In this document: one piece after another, positions 10,437-19,167 of the stretch
Layout: the number at the start of each line of letters is the position of its first letter
How positions within the stretch are numbered: position 1 is the first letter of the stretch
NCBI RefSeq assembly: GCF_014635325.1
Contig: NZ_BMCT01000009.1
Location: forward strand, 217,897-281,896
Reading direction: 5' to 3'
From: Azorhizobium oxalatiphilum
GTDB lineage: Bacteria; Pseudomonadota; Alphaproteobacteria; Rhizobiales; Xanthobacteraceae
DNA length: 64,000 nt
Notes under the pieces: model-generated
Databases searched by the model: none
Seen by the model: only the letters and a program-made list of their open reading frames with translations
Told to the model about the DNA's origin: nothing
Translations under genes and position numbers: made by a program

Positions 10437-10997
10437 ATGTCGATCCGCATCAACCGCAGCCGCCTGAAGTCCGAACGGCTTGGCCGGGGATGGTCGCAGG
10501 CGCATCTGGCGGACGCCAGCGGCGTCAGCCTGCGCACCGTCCAGCGGCTGGAGGGGAGCGGCCGTGCTGCCGCGCCTTCAATGATGGCGCTGGCAGCCGC
10601 GCTGGCTCTTCCGTTCGATGCCCTTGCCGCACCGACCGGCGGCGTGCGCCGGATCACGCCCTTGACCATACTCGCGGACATCGGGCCGAGCCTGGAGCGT
10701 CACCAGCGCCTCGGCTTCGAGCCTATTCCGACGGAAGATCCCGGCTGCGTCGGCCTGCGGGCGGGGAACACCTATCTCATCCTGTGTTCCGCCGCCTTCA
10801 TGCGGGATGATTACCGGGCCGAGAGCATCGCGCCGCTCATTGGCCGCACCTTGCCCTACATCTGGGTGAGGGCGGTGGATGAGGCCCGCGCTGTCTATCC
10901 CGACCTCATGGAGGAGACGGTGACACGCGCCGGCACCCGCGAAATTCTGGTGAGGGATGGCGAGGAGTGGGCGATCCTTGCGGAAACCCCAAGATGA
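10437..10997 (+). CDS. XRE-type helix-turn-helix regulator fused to a VOC-like domain
   Basis: This is a 186-residue two-domain protein. Residues about 8-62 form an XRE/Cro HTH (LGRGWSQAHLADASGVSLRTVQRLEGSG). Residues about 75-182 resemble a glyoxalase/bleomycin-resistance (VOC) half-fold, with ITPLTILADIGPSLERHQRLGF as the typical first strand-helix and a closing REILVRDGEEWAILAE strand. Such fusions are plausibly ligand-sensing regulators. The ligand is unknown and no target operator is evident. ATG 10437 is preceded by AGGAGAGGGG. The gene is probably monocistronic. Confidence 0.78.
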   Translation: MSIRINRSRLKSERLGRGWSQAHLADASGVSLRTVQRLEGSGRAAAPSMMALAAALALPFDALAAPTGGVRRITPLTILADIGPSLERHQRLGFEPIPTEDPGCVGLRAGNTYLILCSAAFMRDDYRAESIAPLIGRTLPYIWVRAVDEARAVYPDLMEETVTRAGTREILVRDGEEWAILAETPR

Positions 10998-11207
10998 GCT
11001 GTTCTGGCGGCCCATTGGCCGCGCCCCTCTGATGAGCAGTTGCCCATTGCCGCAGAGCTTCCCCTGCCAAGCATTCATCACTGGTCATGGACAGCCGTTG
11101 ACCCTGCGGGATTGCCCGCATAGTCTTTCTTCAAACGATTAAAGGCCGCGTTTCATCGATGGCTTCCCGCCCTCGCTGGCGACGGACCTCGTCTGGGGAG
11201 GACATCC

Positions 11208-12176
11208 ATGAAACGTCTGTTTGCGGCGCTCTGCGTCGCCGCGTCCGCTTGCCTTGCTTTCTCTCCTGCTTCTGCCGCCGGCTATCCCGAGCGGCCGATC
11301 ACGCTCATCGTGCCGTGGGGCGCGGGCGGCGGCACGGATGCGGTGGCGCGCATCATCGGCTCGTTGCTGGAGCGCGATCTCAAGCAGCCCGTGGCCGTGG
11401 TGAACCGCACCGGCGGGCAGGGCGTGGTGGGCCATCAGGCGATCGCGGATTCCGCCCCGGACGGCTATACCATCGGCCTGATCACCGTCGAGATCGGCAT
11501 GATGCACTGGCAGGGGCTCACCAAGCTCGACTACCAGTCCTACACGCCGGTCGCGCTGCTCAACGAGGATGCCGCCGGCGTGCAGGTGCGGGCGGACTCG
11601 CCCTACAAGACCGTCCGCGACCTGCTGGATGACATCAAGGCCCACCCCGGCAAGCTCAAGGCCTCCGGCACCGGGCAGGGCGGCATCTGGCATCTGGCGC
11701 TGGCGGGCATGCTGGCCTCGGACAAGATCGCCCCCGCCAGCGTGCCGTGGGTGCCGAGCAACGGTGCCGCGCCGGGCCTGCAGGATCTGATGGCGGGCGG
11801 CGTGCAGGTGGTCACCTGCTCATTACCCGAGGCGCGCTCGGTCATCGACGCCGGCCGCGTGCGCAGCCTCGCGGTGATGAGCAAGGAGCGCTCCAAGCTC
11901 ATGCCCGACGTGCCGACCCTGAAGGAGGCCACCGGCAGCGACTGGGCCATCGGTGCGTGGCGCGGCATCGCCGGCCCCAAGGGCCTGCCGAAGGACGTCA
12001 CGGACGTGCTCGGGGCTGCCCTCAAGAAGGCCTATGACAGCAAGGAATATCAGGATTTCCTGACCAGCCGCGGCTTCGGCGGGCGCTGGGCCGAGGGCGC
12101 CGCCTTCGGCACCTTCATGGCCGAGAGCGATGCCGCGCTGGGCGCGGTGATGAAGGAAGTCGGCATCGCCAAATAG
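11208..12176 (+). CDS. Tripartite tricarboxylate transporter substrate-binding protein (TctC family)
   Basis: This is a 322-residue periplasmic receptor of the Bug/TctC family. A clear signal peptide (KRLFAALCVAASACLAFSPASAA) is cleaved near residue 23-24. It is followed by the family signature YPERPITLIVPWGAGGGTDA and the ligand-loop region NRTGGQGVVGHQAI. GGGGAGGACATCC precedes ATG 11208. It is the first gene of a three-gene unit with the small and large membrane subunits. The substrate is probably a carboxylate such as a di- or tricarboxylate or aromatic acid, but it cannot be read from sequence. Confidence 0.93.
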   Translation: MKRLFAALCVAASACLAFSPASAAGYPERPITLIVPWGAGGGTDAVARIIGSLLERDLKQPVAVVNRTGGQGVVGHQAIADSAPDGYTIGLITVEIGMMHWQGLTKLDYQSYTPVALLNEDAAGVQVRADSPYKTVRDLLDDIKAHPGKLKASGTGQGGIWHLALAGMLASDKIAPASVPWVPSNGAAPGLQDLMAGGVQVVTCSLPEARSVIDAGRVRSLAVMSKERSKLMPDVPTLKEATGSDWAIGAWRGIAGPKGLPKDVTDVLGAALKKAYDSKEYQDFLTSRGFGGRWAEGAAFGTFMAESDAALGAVMKEVGIAK

Positions 12177-12203
12177 CCCCATCCCGCACGGGAGGCATTC
12201 CGC

Positions 12204-12668
12204 ATGCGCGTCAATGACCTGATCCTCGCCATCATGGTGATCGTCGGCGGTGTGGCGCTGGCCGCCGCGGCCTCCCGTCTGCCGCCCATTCCGGGGCAGG
12301 CCTATGGGGCGGAGGTGTTTCCGTTGCTGACGGCAGTGGGCCTCATCCTCTGCGGCTTCGCTCTTGGCGCGCAGGCGCTCAGGAGCGGGGCCGGCCCGGC
12401 CATCGCGCTCGGCTGGGCGCGCGAGCGGGCGGCGCTCATGCGGGCGGCAGCGCCCGTGGCAGCGGTCATCGCCTACATGCTGCTGGCGCCGCGCCTCGGC
12501 TTCGTCCTCGCCACCGCACTGATGACGGGCGGGCTGTTCGTGCTGCTGCGGGTGCGCGTCGTCGTGGCGATCCCGCTCGCCATCGTGGTTGCGGTCATCA
12601 CCTATTATTCCTTCGCGTACGGGCTGCGCGTGCCGCTGCCGCGCGGTCTCGTGGAAGGATGGCTCTGA
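12204..12668 (+). CDS. Tripartite tricarboxylate transporter small membrane subunit (TctB family)
   Basis: This is a 154-residue protein with four predicted membrane helices (about 6-26, 41-62, 84-103 and 110-145), matching the TctB family in size and topology. The N-terminal LILAIMVIVGGVALAAAASRLPPIPGQAYG with the PxxxGxxYGxxxFP-like segment is characteristic. It lies 27 bp after the receptor gene and its stop is 1 bp from the large subunit start. It pairs with the large subunit to form the membrane complex. Confidence 0.9.
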   Translation: MRVNDLILAIMVIVGGVALAAAASRLPPIPGQAYGAEVFPLLTAVGLILCGFALGAQALRSGAGPAIALGWARERAALMRAAAPVAAVIAYMLLAPRLGFVLATALMTGGLFVLLRVRVVVAIPLAIVVAVITYYSFAYGLRVPLPRGLVEGWL

Positions 12669-12669
12669 C

Positions 12670-14166
12670 ATGGGTGCGATCGAGAACGGCATCGCCCTCG
12701 TCCTGCATTGGGACGTGCTGCTCACCATCTTCCTCGCCGCCGCCTTCGGCCTCGTGGTCGGCGCCATCCCCGGCCTCACCGCCACCATGGCCATCGCTTT
12801 GCTGGTGCCGGTGACATTCTTCATGGACCCAATCCCGGCGGTGGGCGCGATGATCTCCTGCTCAGCAATGGCGATCTTCGCGGGCGACATCCCCAGCACG
12901 CTCATGCGCATGCCGGGCACGCCGGCCTCCGCAGCCTATACGGACGAATGCTACGCCATGACCCGCAAGGGGCAGGCGCAACTGGCGCTGGGCGCCAACG
13001 TGCTGTTCTCGGCGCTGGGCGGGCTGTTCGGCACCTTCGTATTGATCATCAGCGCACCACTGCTTGCCGAGGTGGCGCTGCAATTCTCCTCGTTCGAATA
13101 TTTCTGGCTGGCGCTGCTCGGGCTCGCCTGCGCCATCTTCATCGGCACCGGCTCGCCGCTGAAGGGGATGATCTCGCTGTTCATCGGTCTGTTCGTGGCC
13201 TCCATCGGCCTGGAGAACCCGGCCGGCATCCCGCGCTTCACCATGGGCAATACGGACCTGATGAGCGGGGTGGACTTCATCCCCGCCATGATCGGCCTGT
13301 TCGCCATGTCGGAGGTGATCCGCTCCATGGTCTCCGGCGCGCAGGACTGGGACGTGAAGCAGGTGGCGCTGGGCAACCCGCTGAAGGGCTGGGGCCATCT
13401 TTTCGTGAAATACTGGCCGCAGCAATTGCGCGGCAACATCACCGGCACCGCCATCGGCATCCTGCCCGGCGCGGGGGCGGACATCGCCGCCTGGGTGTCC
13501 TTCGCCATGAGCCGGAAGTTCTCCAAGACGCCGGAGAAATTCGGCACCGGCCATCTGGAGGGCATCGTCGAGAGCACCTCCTCCAACAATGCGGCGCTCG
13601 GCGGCGCCTGGGTGCCGGCGCTGGTGTTCGGGATTCCCGGCGACAGCATCACCGCCATCGTCATCGGCGTGCTCTATCTGAAGGGGCTGAACCCCGGCCC
13701 GACGCTGTTCCTCAACAATCCGGAATCCATCTACGCCATCTTCTTCATCTTCATCCTCGCCAACGTCGCCATGGTGCCGCTCGGGCTGGCGGCGGCGCGG
13801 GCGGGCACGGCGCTGCTCAACATCCCCCGCCGCATCCTCATGCCCATCATCCTCGCTTTCTGCGTGGTGGGCGCGTTTGCCGTGAACAACGCGGTCTATG
13901 GCGTCATCATCATGCTGGTGTTCGGTGTGCTCGGCTTCCTCATGGAGGAGCATGAAGTGCCGGTGGCGCCGTGCGTGCTCGGCATCGTGCTGGGCAAGAT
14001 GCTGGAGGAGAGTTTTGTCACCTCCATGATCAAGTCGGACGGCAGCTTTCTGGGCTTCTTCGAGCGCCCCATCGCCGGCGGGCTTGGCGTCGTCACGCTG
14101 CTGGTGCTGCTGATACCTGTGTGGGGCTGGCTGCGCGGGCGCATGCGGCGCACGCAGCCGGCCTGA
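12670..14166 (+). CDS. Tripartite tricarboxylate transporter large membrane subunit (TctA family)
   Basis: This 498-residue permease with about 11-12 helices forms the translocation pathway. The TctA signatures GAIPGLTATMAIALLVPVTF (about 32-51), GTPASAAYTDECYAMTRKG and the second-half repeat GILPGAGADIAAWVSFAMSRKFSK are all visible. So is the internal duplication of a PG-motif (IPGL and LPGAG) expected of the family. ATG 12670 begins right after the TctB stop. Transport is driven by an ion gradient in characterised members. The operon is complete with no adjacent two-component system, so its regulation is unknown. Confidence 0.95.
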   Translation: MGAIENGIALVLHWDVLLTIFLAAAFGLVVGAIPGLTATMAIALLVPVTFFMDPIPAVGAMISCSAMAIFAGDIPSTLMRMPGTPASAAYTDECYAMTRKGQAQLALGANVLFSALGGLFGTFVLIISAPLLAEVALQFSSFEYFWLALLGLACAIFIGTGSPLKGMISLFIGLFVASIGLENPAGIPRFTMGNTDLMSGVDFIPAMIGLFAMSEVIRSMVSGAQDWDVKQVALGNPLKGWGHLFVKYWPQQLRGNITGTAIGILPGAGADIAAWVSFAMSRKFSKTPEKFGTGHLEGIVESTSSNNAALGGAWVPALVFGIPGDSITAIVIGVLYLKGLNPGPTLFLNNPESIYAIFFIFILANVAMVPLGLAAARAGTALLNIPRRILMPIILAFCVVGAFAVNNAVYGVIIMLVFGVLGFLMEEHEVPVAPCVLGIVLGKMLEESFVTSMIKSDGSFLGFFERPIAGGLGVVTLLVLLIPVWGWLRGRMRRTQPA

Positions 14167-14172
14167 GGCGGC

Positions 14173-14598
14173 TCAGCGCAGGGCGACCAGAATGGTGCCG
14201 CAAGCGATGAAGGCGACGCCGAGCCAATTCTGCCAGTTCAGCTTCTCGCCGAGGAAGAGCACGCCGAACACCGCCACCAGCACCACGCTCAGCTTGTCGA
14301 TGGGCGCCACCTTGCTGGCCTCAGCCATCTGGAGGGCGCGGTAGTAGCAGAGCCATGACGCGCCGGTGGCGAGGCCGGAGAGGACGAGGAAGATCCAGGT
14401 CTGGCGCGAGATGGTGCCCAGCGGCTGCCATGCGCCCTTTGCCGCCACGATGGCGAATAGCAGGGCGATGATCACCAGCGTGCGGATGAGGGTGGCGAGG
14501 TCGGAATTGATGGCGGCGACGCCGATCTTGCCGAAGATGGCGGTCAGCGCCGCGAAAGCGGCTGCTCCGAATGCCCACATCTGCCAGCTTGCGATCAT
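14173..14598 (-). CDS. EamA-like transporter, half-size (single repeat)
   Basis: This is a 141-residue protein with about five membrane helices, equivalent to one EamA repeat rather than the usual two-repeat, 10-helix transporter. Conserved parts are the N-terminal WAFGAAAFAALTAIFGKIGV, the central YYRALQMAEASKVAPIDKLS and the terminal FLGEKLNWQNWLGVAFIACG. Single-repeat members are thought to dimerise in antiparallel fashion. The start at 14598 has AAGGACC upstream. A longer reading to 14739 adds a hydrophilic, unconserved N terminus. It converges on the TctA gene with 6 bp between stops. The substrate is unknown. Confidence 0.85.
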   Translation of the reverse strand: MIASWQMWAFGAAAFAALTAIFGKIGVAAINSDLATLIRTLVIIALLFAIVAAKGAWQPLGTISRQTWIFLVLSGLATGASWLCYYRALQMAEASKVAPIDKLSVVLVAVFGVLFLGEKLNWQNWLGVAFIACGTILVALR

Positions 14599-14843
14599 GT
14601 ACGTCGGTCCTTCTGCCGGTGTGGCGAAGGAACCCGCCCACCCGGGGTCCTTGCGGATGTCGTGCGCCGTTGGGAAGGCGGCGCACACGGTGATGCTTCC
14701 GGTACACGCTTGCGGCCGCAAGCGGAAGCGTCTGCTCACTTTTTCGGGGCAGGGGCCTGTTTCCGGCGCGCCTTTCCCGTGCTGCCGAAACTGGACAGGC
14801 CTCCTGCCGCTGCTATGGTCCCGCCCACATGAAAGGGGAGCGG

Positions 14844-15605
14844 ATGAAGGACGGGTTGCGGACGGCTGTCATGTGTTTCCTGGCCGTGCTGGTGGGCCTT
14901 GGCCTCGGCTTTGCGCTCGCCGCCACTTTCTGGGGCCGGCTGGTCGGCAGCATCAACAGCGAGAGCCTGTCCAACTGGCTCGGCTTCACGGGCGCCGTCA
15001 TCGGCGCGCTGGCCACAGTCACGGCGGGCGCGCTGGCCTATGTGGGCGTGCTCTACAGCCATGCCGCCAGCACCCGCGATGGTGCGATCCACCGCATCAC
15101 CGGTTATCTCGCCACCATCCGTAATCTCTATTCGCGCTGGCTGGAGATGAAGGACACGCCGGACAGCGATCCCGACCGGCTGATGAAGATCCACACTCTG
15201 CATGGCGAACTGCAGCGTCCCGAGATCACCGTCGCCCTCTATGATTCCATTCTGCAGGAAGATCAGGTGGCGATCTTCGTCTTCTGCAACACGCTGCGGG
15301 TGGCGCTCACCGACGGTCATCCCCACCAGCAGAATGCGGCGGAGATCGCCCTCTATATCTTCGATGACGTGACGCGGGCGCTGACCATCCGCAAGCGCCT
15401 GCTGGAGGAGGGCAATCCGCTCCACAAGGTGCAGAACACCAAATTCCTGAAGCCGGAGCCCTATATCAAGGCGCTGTCCAGCGGTGAAAAGAGCGAACTC
15501 GCCGCCCGCAAAGCCTGGGTCAGCCATGCCCCGGCGCAGGATGACGACACGCTGCCGGACCAGGTCGTCGCCAGTGCCGAAAGAGTCATCAAGGCCGGCA
15601 TGTGA
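14844..15605 (+). CDS. Hypothetical membrane protein
   Basis: I do not recognise this 253-residue protein. It has two N-terminal hydrophobic helices (about residues 5-28 and 41-64), then a roughly 180-residue soluble, mainly helical and charged domain. This resembles other proteins of unknown role that have a small double-span anchor and a cytoplasmic domain. ATG 14844 is selected because AAAGGGGAGCGG directly precedes it. An ATG five codons upstream is possible. It stands alone between the EamA gene and dnaE. Confidence 0.7.
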   Translation: MKDGLRTAVMCFLAVLVGLGLGFALAATFWGRLVGSINSESLSNWLGFTGAVIGALATVTAGALAYVGVLYSHAASTRDGAIHRITGYLATIRNLYSRWLEMKDTPDSDPDRLMKIHTLHGELQRPEITVALYDSILQEDQVAIFVFCNTLRVALTDGHPHQQNAAEIALYIFDDVTRALTIRKRLLEEGNPLHKVQNTKFLKPEPYIKALSSGEKSELAARKAWVSHAPAQDDDTLPDQVVASAERVIKAGM

Positions 15606-15717
15606 CACCCGCGCCCTGAGGATGGCGGGGATGACGCAAGCGTTCATTCTCTGGCGAGCCGACTGGCCTTAAGATGACCCGTCCCCGACTCGACCCCCAG
15701 AGATACGTTCCAGCACC

Positions 15718-18700
15718 ATGCGCGATCCCGGCTTCGTTCATCTCCATGTCCATTCCGCCTATTCGCTGCTGGAAGGGGCGCTGACGATCAAGGCGCTGGA
15801 GAAGTTCGCCACCGCCGATGCCCAGCCGGCGCTGGCGCTCACCGATACGGGCAATCTCTTCGGCGCGCTGGAATTCTCCGAGAAGATGTTCGGTGCCGGC
15901 ATCCAGCCGATCGCCGGAGCAACCCTTGCCCTGGACCTGCCGGAAGTCGTCACCCCGCGTGGCGGCCTCGTGCCGAAGAAGCCGCGCATCGTGCTGCTGG
16001 CCGCCCGCGAGAGCGGCTGGCGCAATCTCATGGCGCTGGTGTCGCGTGCCTATCTCGACACCCCCAATGACGAGGAAGCGCGCATCACGCTGGAGTGGCT
16101 CGCCGCTCATGGCGACGGGCTGATCGCGCTCACCGGCGGCCCCTCAGGTCCCATCGACAAGGCGCTGGTGGCCGGCCATGCGGACGTGGCTGCCACCCGC
16201 CTCGACCAGCTCGCCACCATCTTCGGCGACCGGCTCTATGTGGAATTGCAGCGCCACCACTGGGATCCCGAGCGCGTTGCCGAGCCCGGCCTGCTCGATC
16301 TCGCCTATGCCAAGGGCCTGCCGCTGGTGGCGGCCAACGAGCCCTTCTTCGGTGCCCAGAGCGACTACAACGCCCATGACGCGCTGATCGCCATCGCCGA
16401 ATCCAAGCTGCTCTCCGAGGGCGACCGCCGGCGCCTTACCCCGGAGCACCGTTTCAAGACCCGCGCCGAAATGCTGGAGCTGTTCGCGGATCTGCCCGAG
16501 GCGACCGCCAACACGGTGGAGATCGCCCAGCGCTGCGCCTATCGCGTGCGCACCGTGAAACCCATCCTGCCGCGCTTCACCTCCGGCGGCGGCGGCGACG
16601 CGCTGGCGGAAGAAGCGGCCGAGCTGGTGCGGCAGGCGCAGGAAGGGCTTGCCGCCCGCCTCGCCAAGCACGGCACCTCGGACGGGCTGGAGGTCTCCGT
16701 CTATGAGGAGCGCCTCGCCTACGAATTGTCCGTCATCGAGAAGATGAAGTTCCCCGGCTACTTCCTGATCGTGTCGGACTTCATCAAATGGGCGAAGGCG
16801 CACGACATTCCGGTGGGACCAGGCCGTGGATCGGGTGCAGGCTCGCTGGTGGCCTATTCGCTCCAGATCACTGACCTTGATCCGCTGCGTTTCGGCCTGC
16901 TGTTCGAGCGCTTCCTGAACCCCGACCGCGTGTCCATGCCCGACTTCGACGTGGACTTCTGCCAGGACCGCCGCGAAGAGGTGATCCATTATGTGCAGCA
17001 GCGCTACGGGCGCTCGCAGGTGGCGCAGATCATCACCTTCGGTACCCTGCAGGCGCGCGGCGTGCTGCGCGACGTGGGCCGCGTGCTGGAAATGCCCTAC
17101 GGGCAGGTGGACAAGCTCTGCAAGCTGGTGCCGCAGAATCCGGCTGCCCCCGTCACCCTGAAGCAGGCCATCGAGGATGAGCCGCGCCTTCAGGAAGCGC
17201 GCGACAGCGAGGAGGTGGTCAAGCAGGCGTTCGACATCGCCGTGAGGCTGGAAGGCCTGAACCGCCACGCCTCCACCCATGCGGCGGGCATCGTGATCGG
17301 CGACCGGCCCCTGCATGAGCTGGTGCCGCTCTATCGAGACCCCAAGTCCGATATGCCGGTCACTCAGTACAATATGAAGTGGGTGGAGCAGGCCGGGCTG
17401 GTGAAGTTCGACTTCCTCGGCCTGAAGACGCTGACCACCATCACCACGGCGGTGAAGCTGATCAAGCAGCTCGGCGTCGATCTCGACATCTCCAAGATCC
17501 CGCTGGACGATCCCAAGAGCTACGCCATGCTGGCCCGCGGCGAGACGGTGGGCGTGTTCCAGGTGGAAAGCGCGGGCATGCGCCGCGCCCTCGTGGACAT
17601 GAAGGCCGACCGGATCGAGGATCTGATCGCGCTGGTGGCGCTCTATCGCCCCGGCCCCATGGCCAACATCCCGGTCTATTGCGACTGTAAGCACGGTCGC
17701 GCCCAGCCGGACTATATCCACGAGAAGCTCGAGCCCTACCTGAAGGAGACCTTCGGGGTCATCATCTATCAGGAACAGGTGATGCAGATCGCGCAGGCGC
17801 TGTCCGGCTATTCGCTGGGCGAAGCCGACCTGCTGCGCCGCGCCATGGGTAAGAAGATCCGTGCGGAAATGGAGAAGCAGCGCGAGCGCTTCGTCACTGG
17901 CGCCGGGGAGGGTGGTGTCCCGAAGGCGCAGGCGGATGCCATCTTCGACCTGCTGGCCAAGTTCGCCGACTACGGCTTCAACAAGTCGCATGCGGCGGCC
18001 TATGCGCTGGTCGCCTACCAGACCGCCTGGCTGAAGGCGAACTACCCCACCGAGTTCCTCGCCGCCTCCATGACGCTCGATATGGGCAATACGGACAAGC
18101 TGGCCGAATTCCGGCAGGACGCAACGCGGCTCGGCATCAAGGTGGTGCCGCCGAACGTGAACCTGTCGCAGCGCGACTTCTCGGTGGTGGATGGCAAGAT
18201 CATCTACGCCATGGCCGCCATCAAGGGCGTGGGCGGGCAGGCGGTGGATGCGCTGGTGGCCGCGCGCGGCGACAAGCCGTTCAAGGATCTGGCGGATTTC
18301 GCCAACCGCGTACCGGTGAAGATGGTCAACAAGCGCACGCTGGAGAATCTGGCCGCCGCCGGCTGCTTCGACGTGCTGGAGAAGAACCGCGCCCGTGTGT
18401 TCGCGGCGCTGGAGAATATCGTTTCCCATGCCCAGCGCATGGAGGCGGACCGCGCCTCGGGCCAGAACGACATGTTCGGCTCCGGCCCGGTCGCGGCCAA
18501 GCTGCCGCTGCCGGATGCGCCGCCCTGGATGCCGGCCGAACGGTTGCAGAAGGAATATGACAGCATCGGCTTCTTCCTCACCGGCCATCCGCTGGATGAT
18601 TATGCGCAAGCCCTGAAGAAGATGCGGGTGCAGCCCTTCTCGGACTTCTCCCGTGCCGTGCGCAGCGGGGCGGCGGCCGGAAAGCTGGCCGCAACCGTGG

Positions 18701-19167
18701 TCTCGCGGCAGGAGCGCAAGACCAAGACCGGCAACCGCATGGGCATCGTCGGCCTGTCCGACCCCTCCGGCCATTTCGAGGCGGTGCTGTTCTCCGAAGG
18801 GCTGGCGCACTATCGCGACTTGCTGGAGCCGGGCACGCCGGTGCTGATGATGGTGGCGGCCGAACTGAACGGCGAGGATGTGCGCGTGCGCATCCAGTCC
18901 TGCGAGCGGCTCGACGAGGCGACCTCGCGTCATCACAAGAGCCTGCGCATCTTCGTCGATTCCACCAAGCCGCTGGACAGCATCGCCAAGCGCCTCGGCG
19001 GTGGCGGGGGCGGCGGACGGGGCGATGGCGAGGTCAGCCTCGTGCTGCTGATGGAGGAAGGCCGGGCCGAAGTGGAGATCCGCCTCGATGGCCGCTATCC
19101 GGTCTCGCCGCAGATCGCGGGCGCCATCAAGGCCATTCCCGGCGTGGTGCAGGTGGAGGCGGCGTGA
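15718..19167 (+). CDS. dnaE: DNA polymerase III alpha subunit
   Basis: This is the replicative DNA polymerase catalytic subunit, 1149 residues, the normal length for alphaproteobacterial DnaE. The PHP domain opens with FVHLHVHSAYSLLEGA (residues 6-21). The palm carries PDFDVDF with catalytic aspartates at 409 and 411, and the third at 565 in KFDFLGLKTL. HhH, OB-fold (about 1000-1060) and C-terminal tau/beta-binding regions follow. The PHP metal site looks only partly preserved: HxH is present, but TDTGN replaces the TDHGN of proofreading-competent PHP domains. The stop overlaps the GTG start of the next gene. Confidence 0.97.
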   Translation: MRDPGFVHLHVHSAYSLLEGALTIKALEKFATADAQPALALTDTGNLFGALEFSEKMFGAGIQPIAGATLALDLPEVVTPRGGLVPKKPRIVLLAARESGWRNLMALVSRAYLDTPNDEEARITLEWLAAHGDGLIALTGGPSGPIDKALVAGHADVAATRLDQLATIFGDRLYVELQRHHWDPERVAEPGLLDLAYAKGLPLVAANEPFFGAQSDYNAHDALIAIAESKLLSEGDRRRLTPEHRFKTRAEMLELFADLPEATANTVEIAQRCAYRVRTVKPILPRFTSGGGGDALAEEAAELVRQAQEGLAARLAKHGTSDGLEVSVYEERLAYELSVIEKMKFPGYFLIVSDFIKWAKAHDIPVGPGRGSGAGSLVAYSLQITDLDPLRFGLLFERFLNPDRVSMPDFDVDFCQDRREEVIHYVQQRYGRSQVAQIITFGTLQARGVLRDVGRVLEMPYGQVDKLCKLVPQNPAAPVTLKQAIEDEPRLQEARDSEEVVKQAFDIAVRLEGLNRHASTHAAGIVIGDRPLHELVPLYRDPKSDMPVTQYNMKWVEQAGLVKFDFLGLKTLTTITTAVKLIKQLGVDLDISKIPLDDPKSYAMLARGETVGVFQVESAGMRRALVDMKADRIEDLIALVALYRPGPMANIPVYCDCKHGRAQPDYIHEKLEPYLKETFGVIIYQEQVMQIAQALSGYSLGEADLLRRAMGKKIRAEMEKQRERFVTGAGEGGVPKAQADAIFDLLAKFADYGFNKSHAAAYALVAYQTAWLKANYPTEFLAASMTLDMGNTDKLAEFRQDATRLGIKVVPPNVNLSQRDFSVVDGKIIYAMAAIKGVGGQAVDALVAARGDKPFKDLADFANRVPVKMVNKRTLENLAAAGCFDVLEKNRARVFAALENIVSHAQRMEADRASGQNDMFGSGPVAAKLPLPDAPPWMPAERLQKEYDSIGFFLTGHPLDDYAQALKKMRVQPFSDFSRAVRSGAAAGKLAATVVSRQERKTKTGNRMGIVGLSDPSGHFEAVLFSEGLAHYRDLLEPGTPVLMMVAAELNGEDVRVRIQSCERLDEATSRHHKSLRIFVDSTKPLDSIAKRLGGGGGGGRGDGEVSLVLLMEEGRAEVEIRLDGRYPVSPQIAGAIKAIPGVVQVEAA

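Noticed and set aside
11104..11127. TGCGGG-ATTG-CCCGCA hairpin after the XRE-VOC gene
   Set aside because: The stem is only 6 bp and the following T-run is interrupted. It may be a weak terminator, but I do not support it as a feature.
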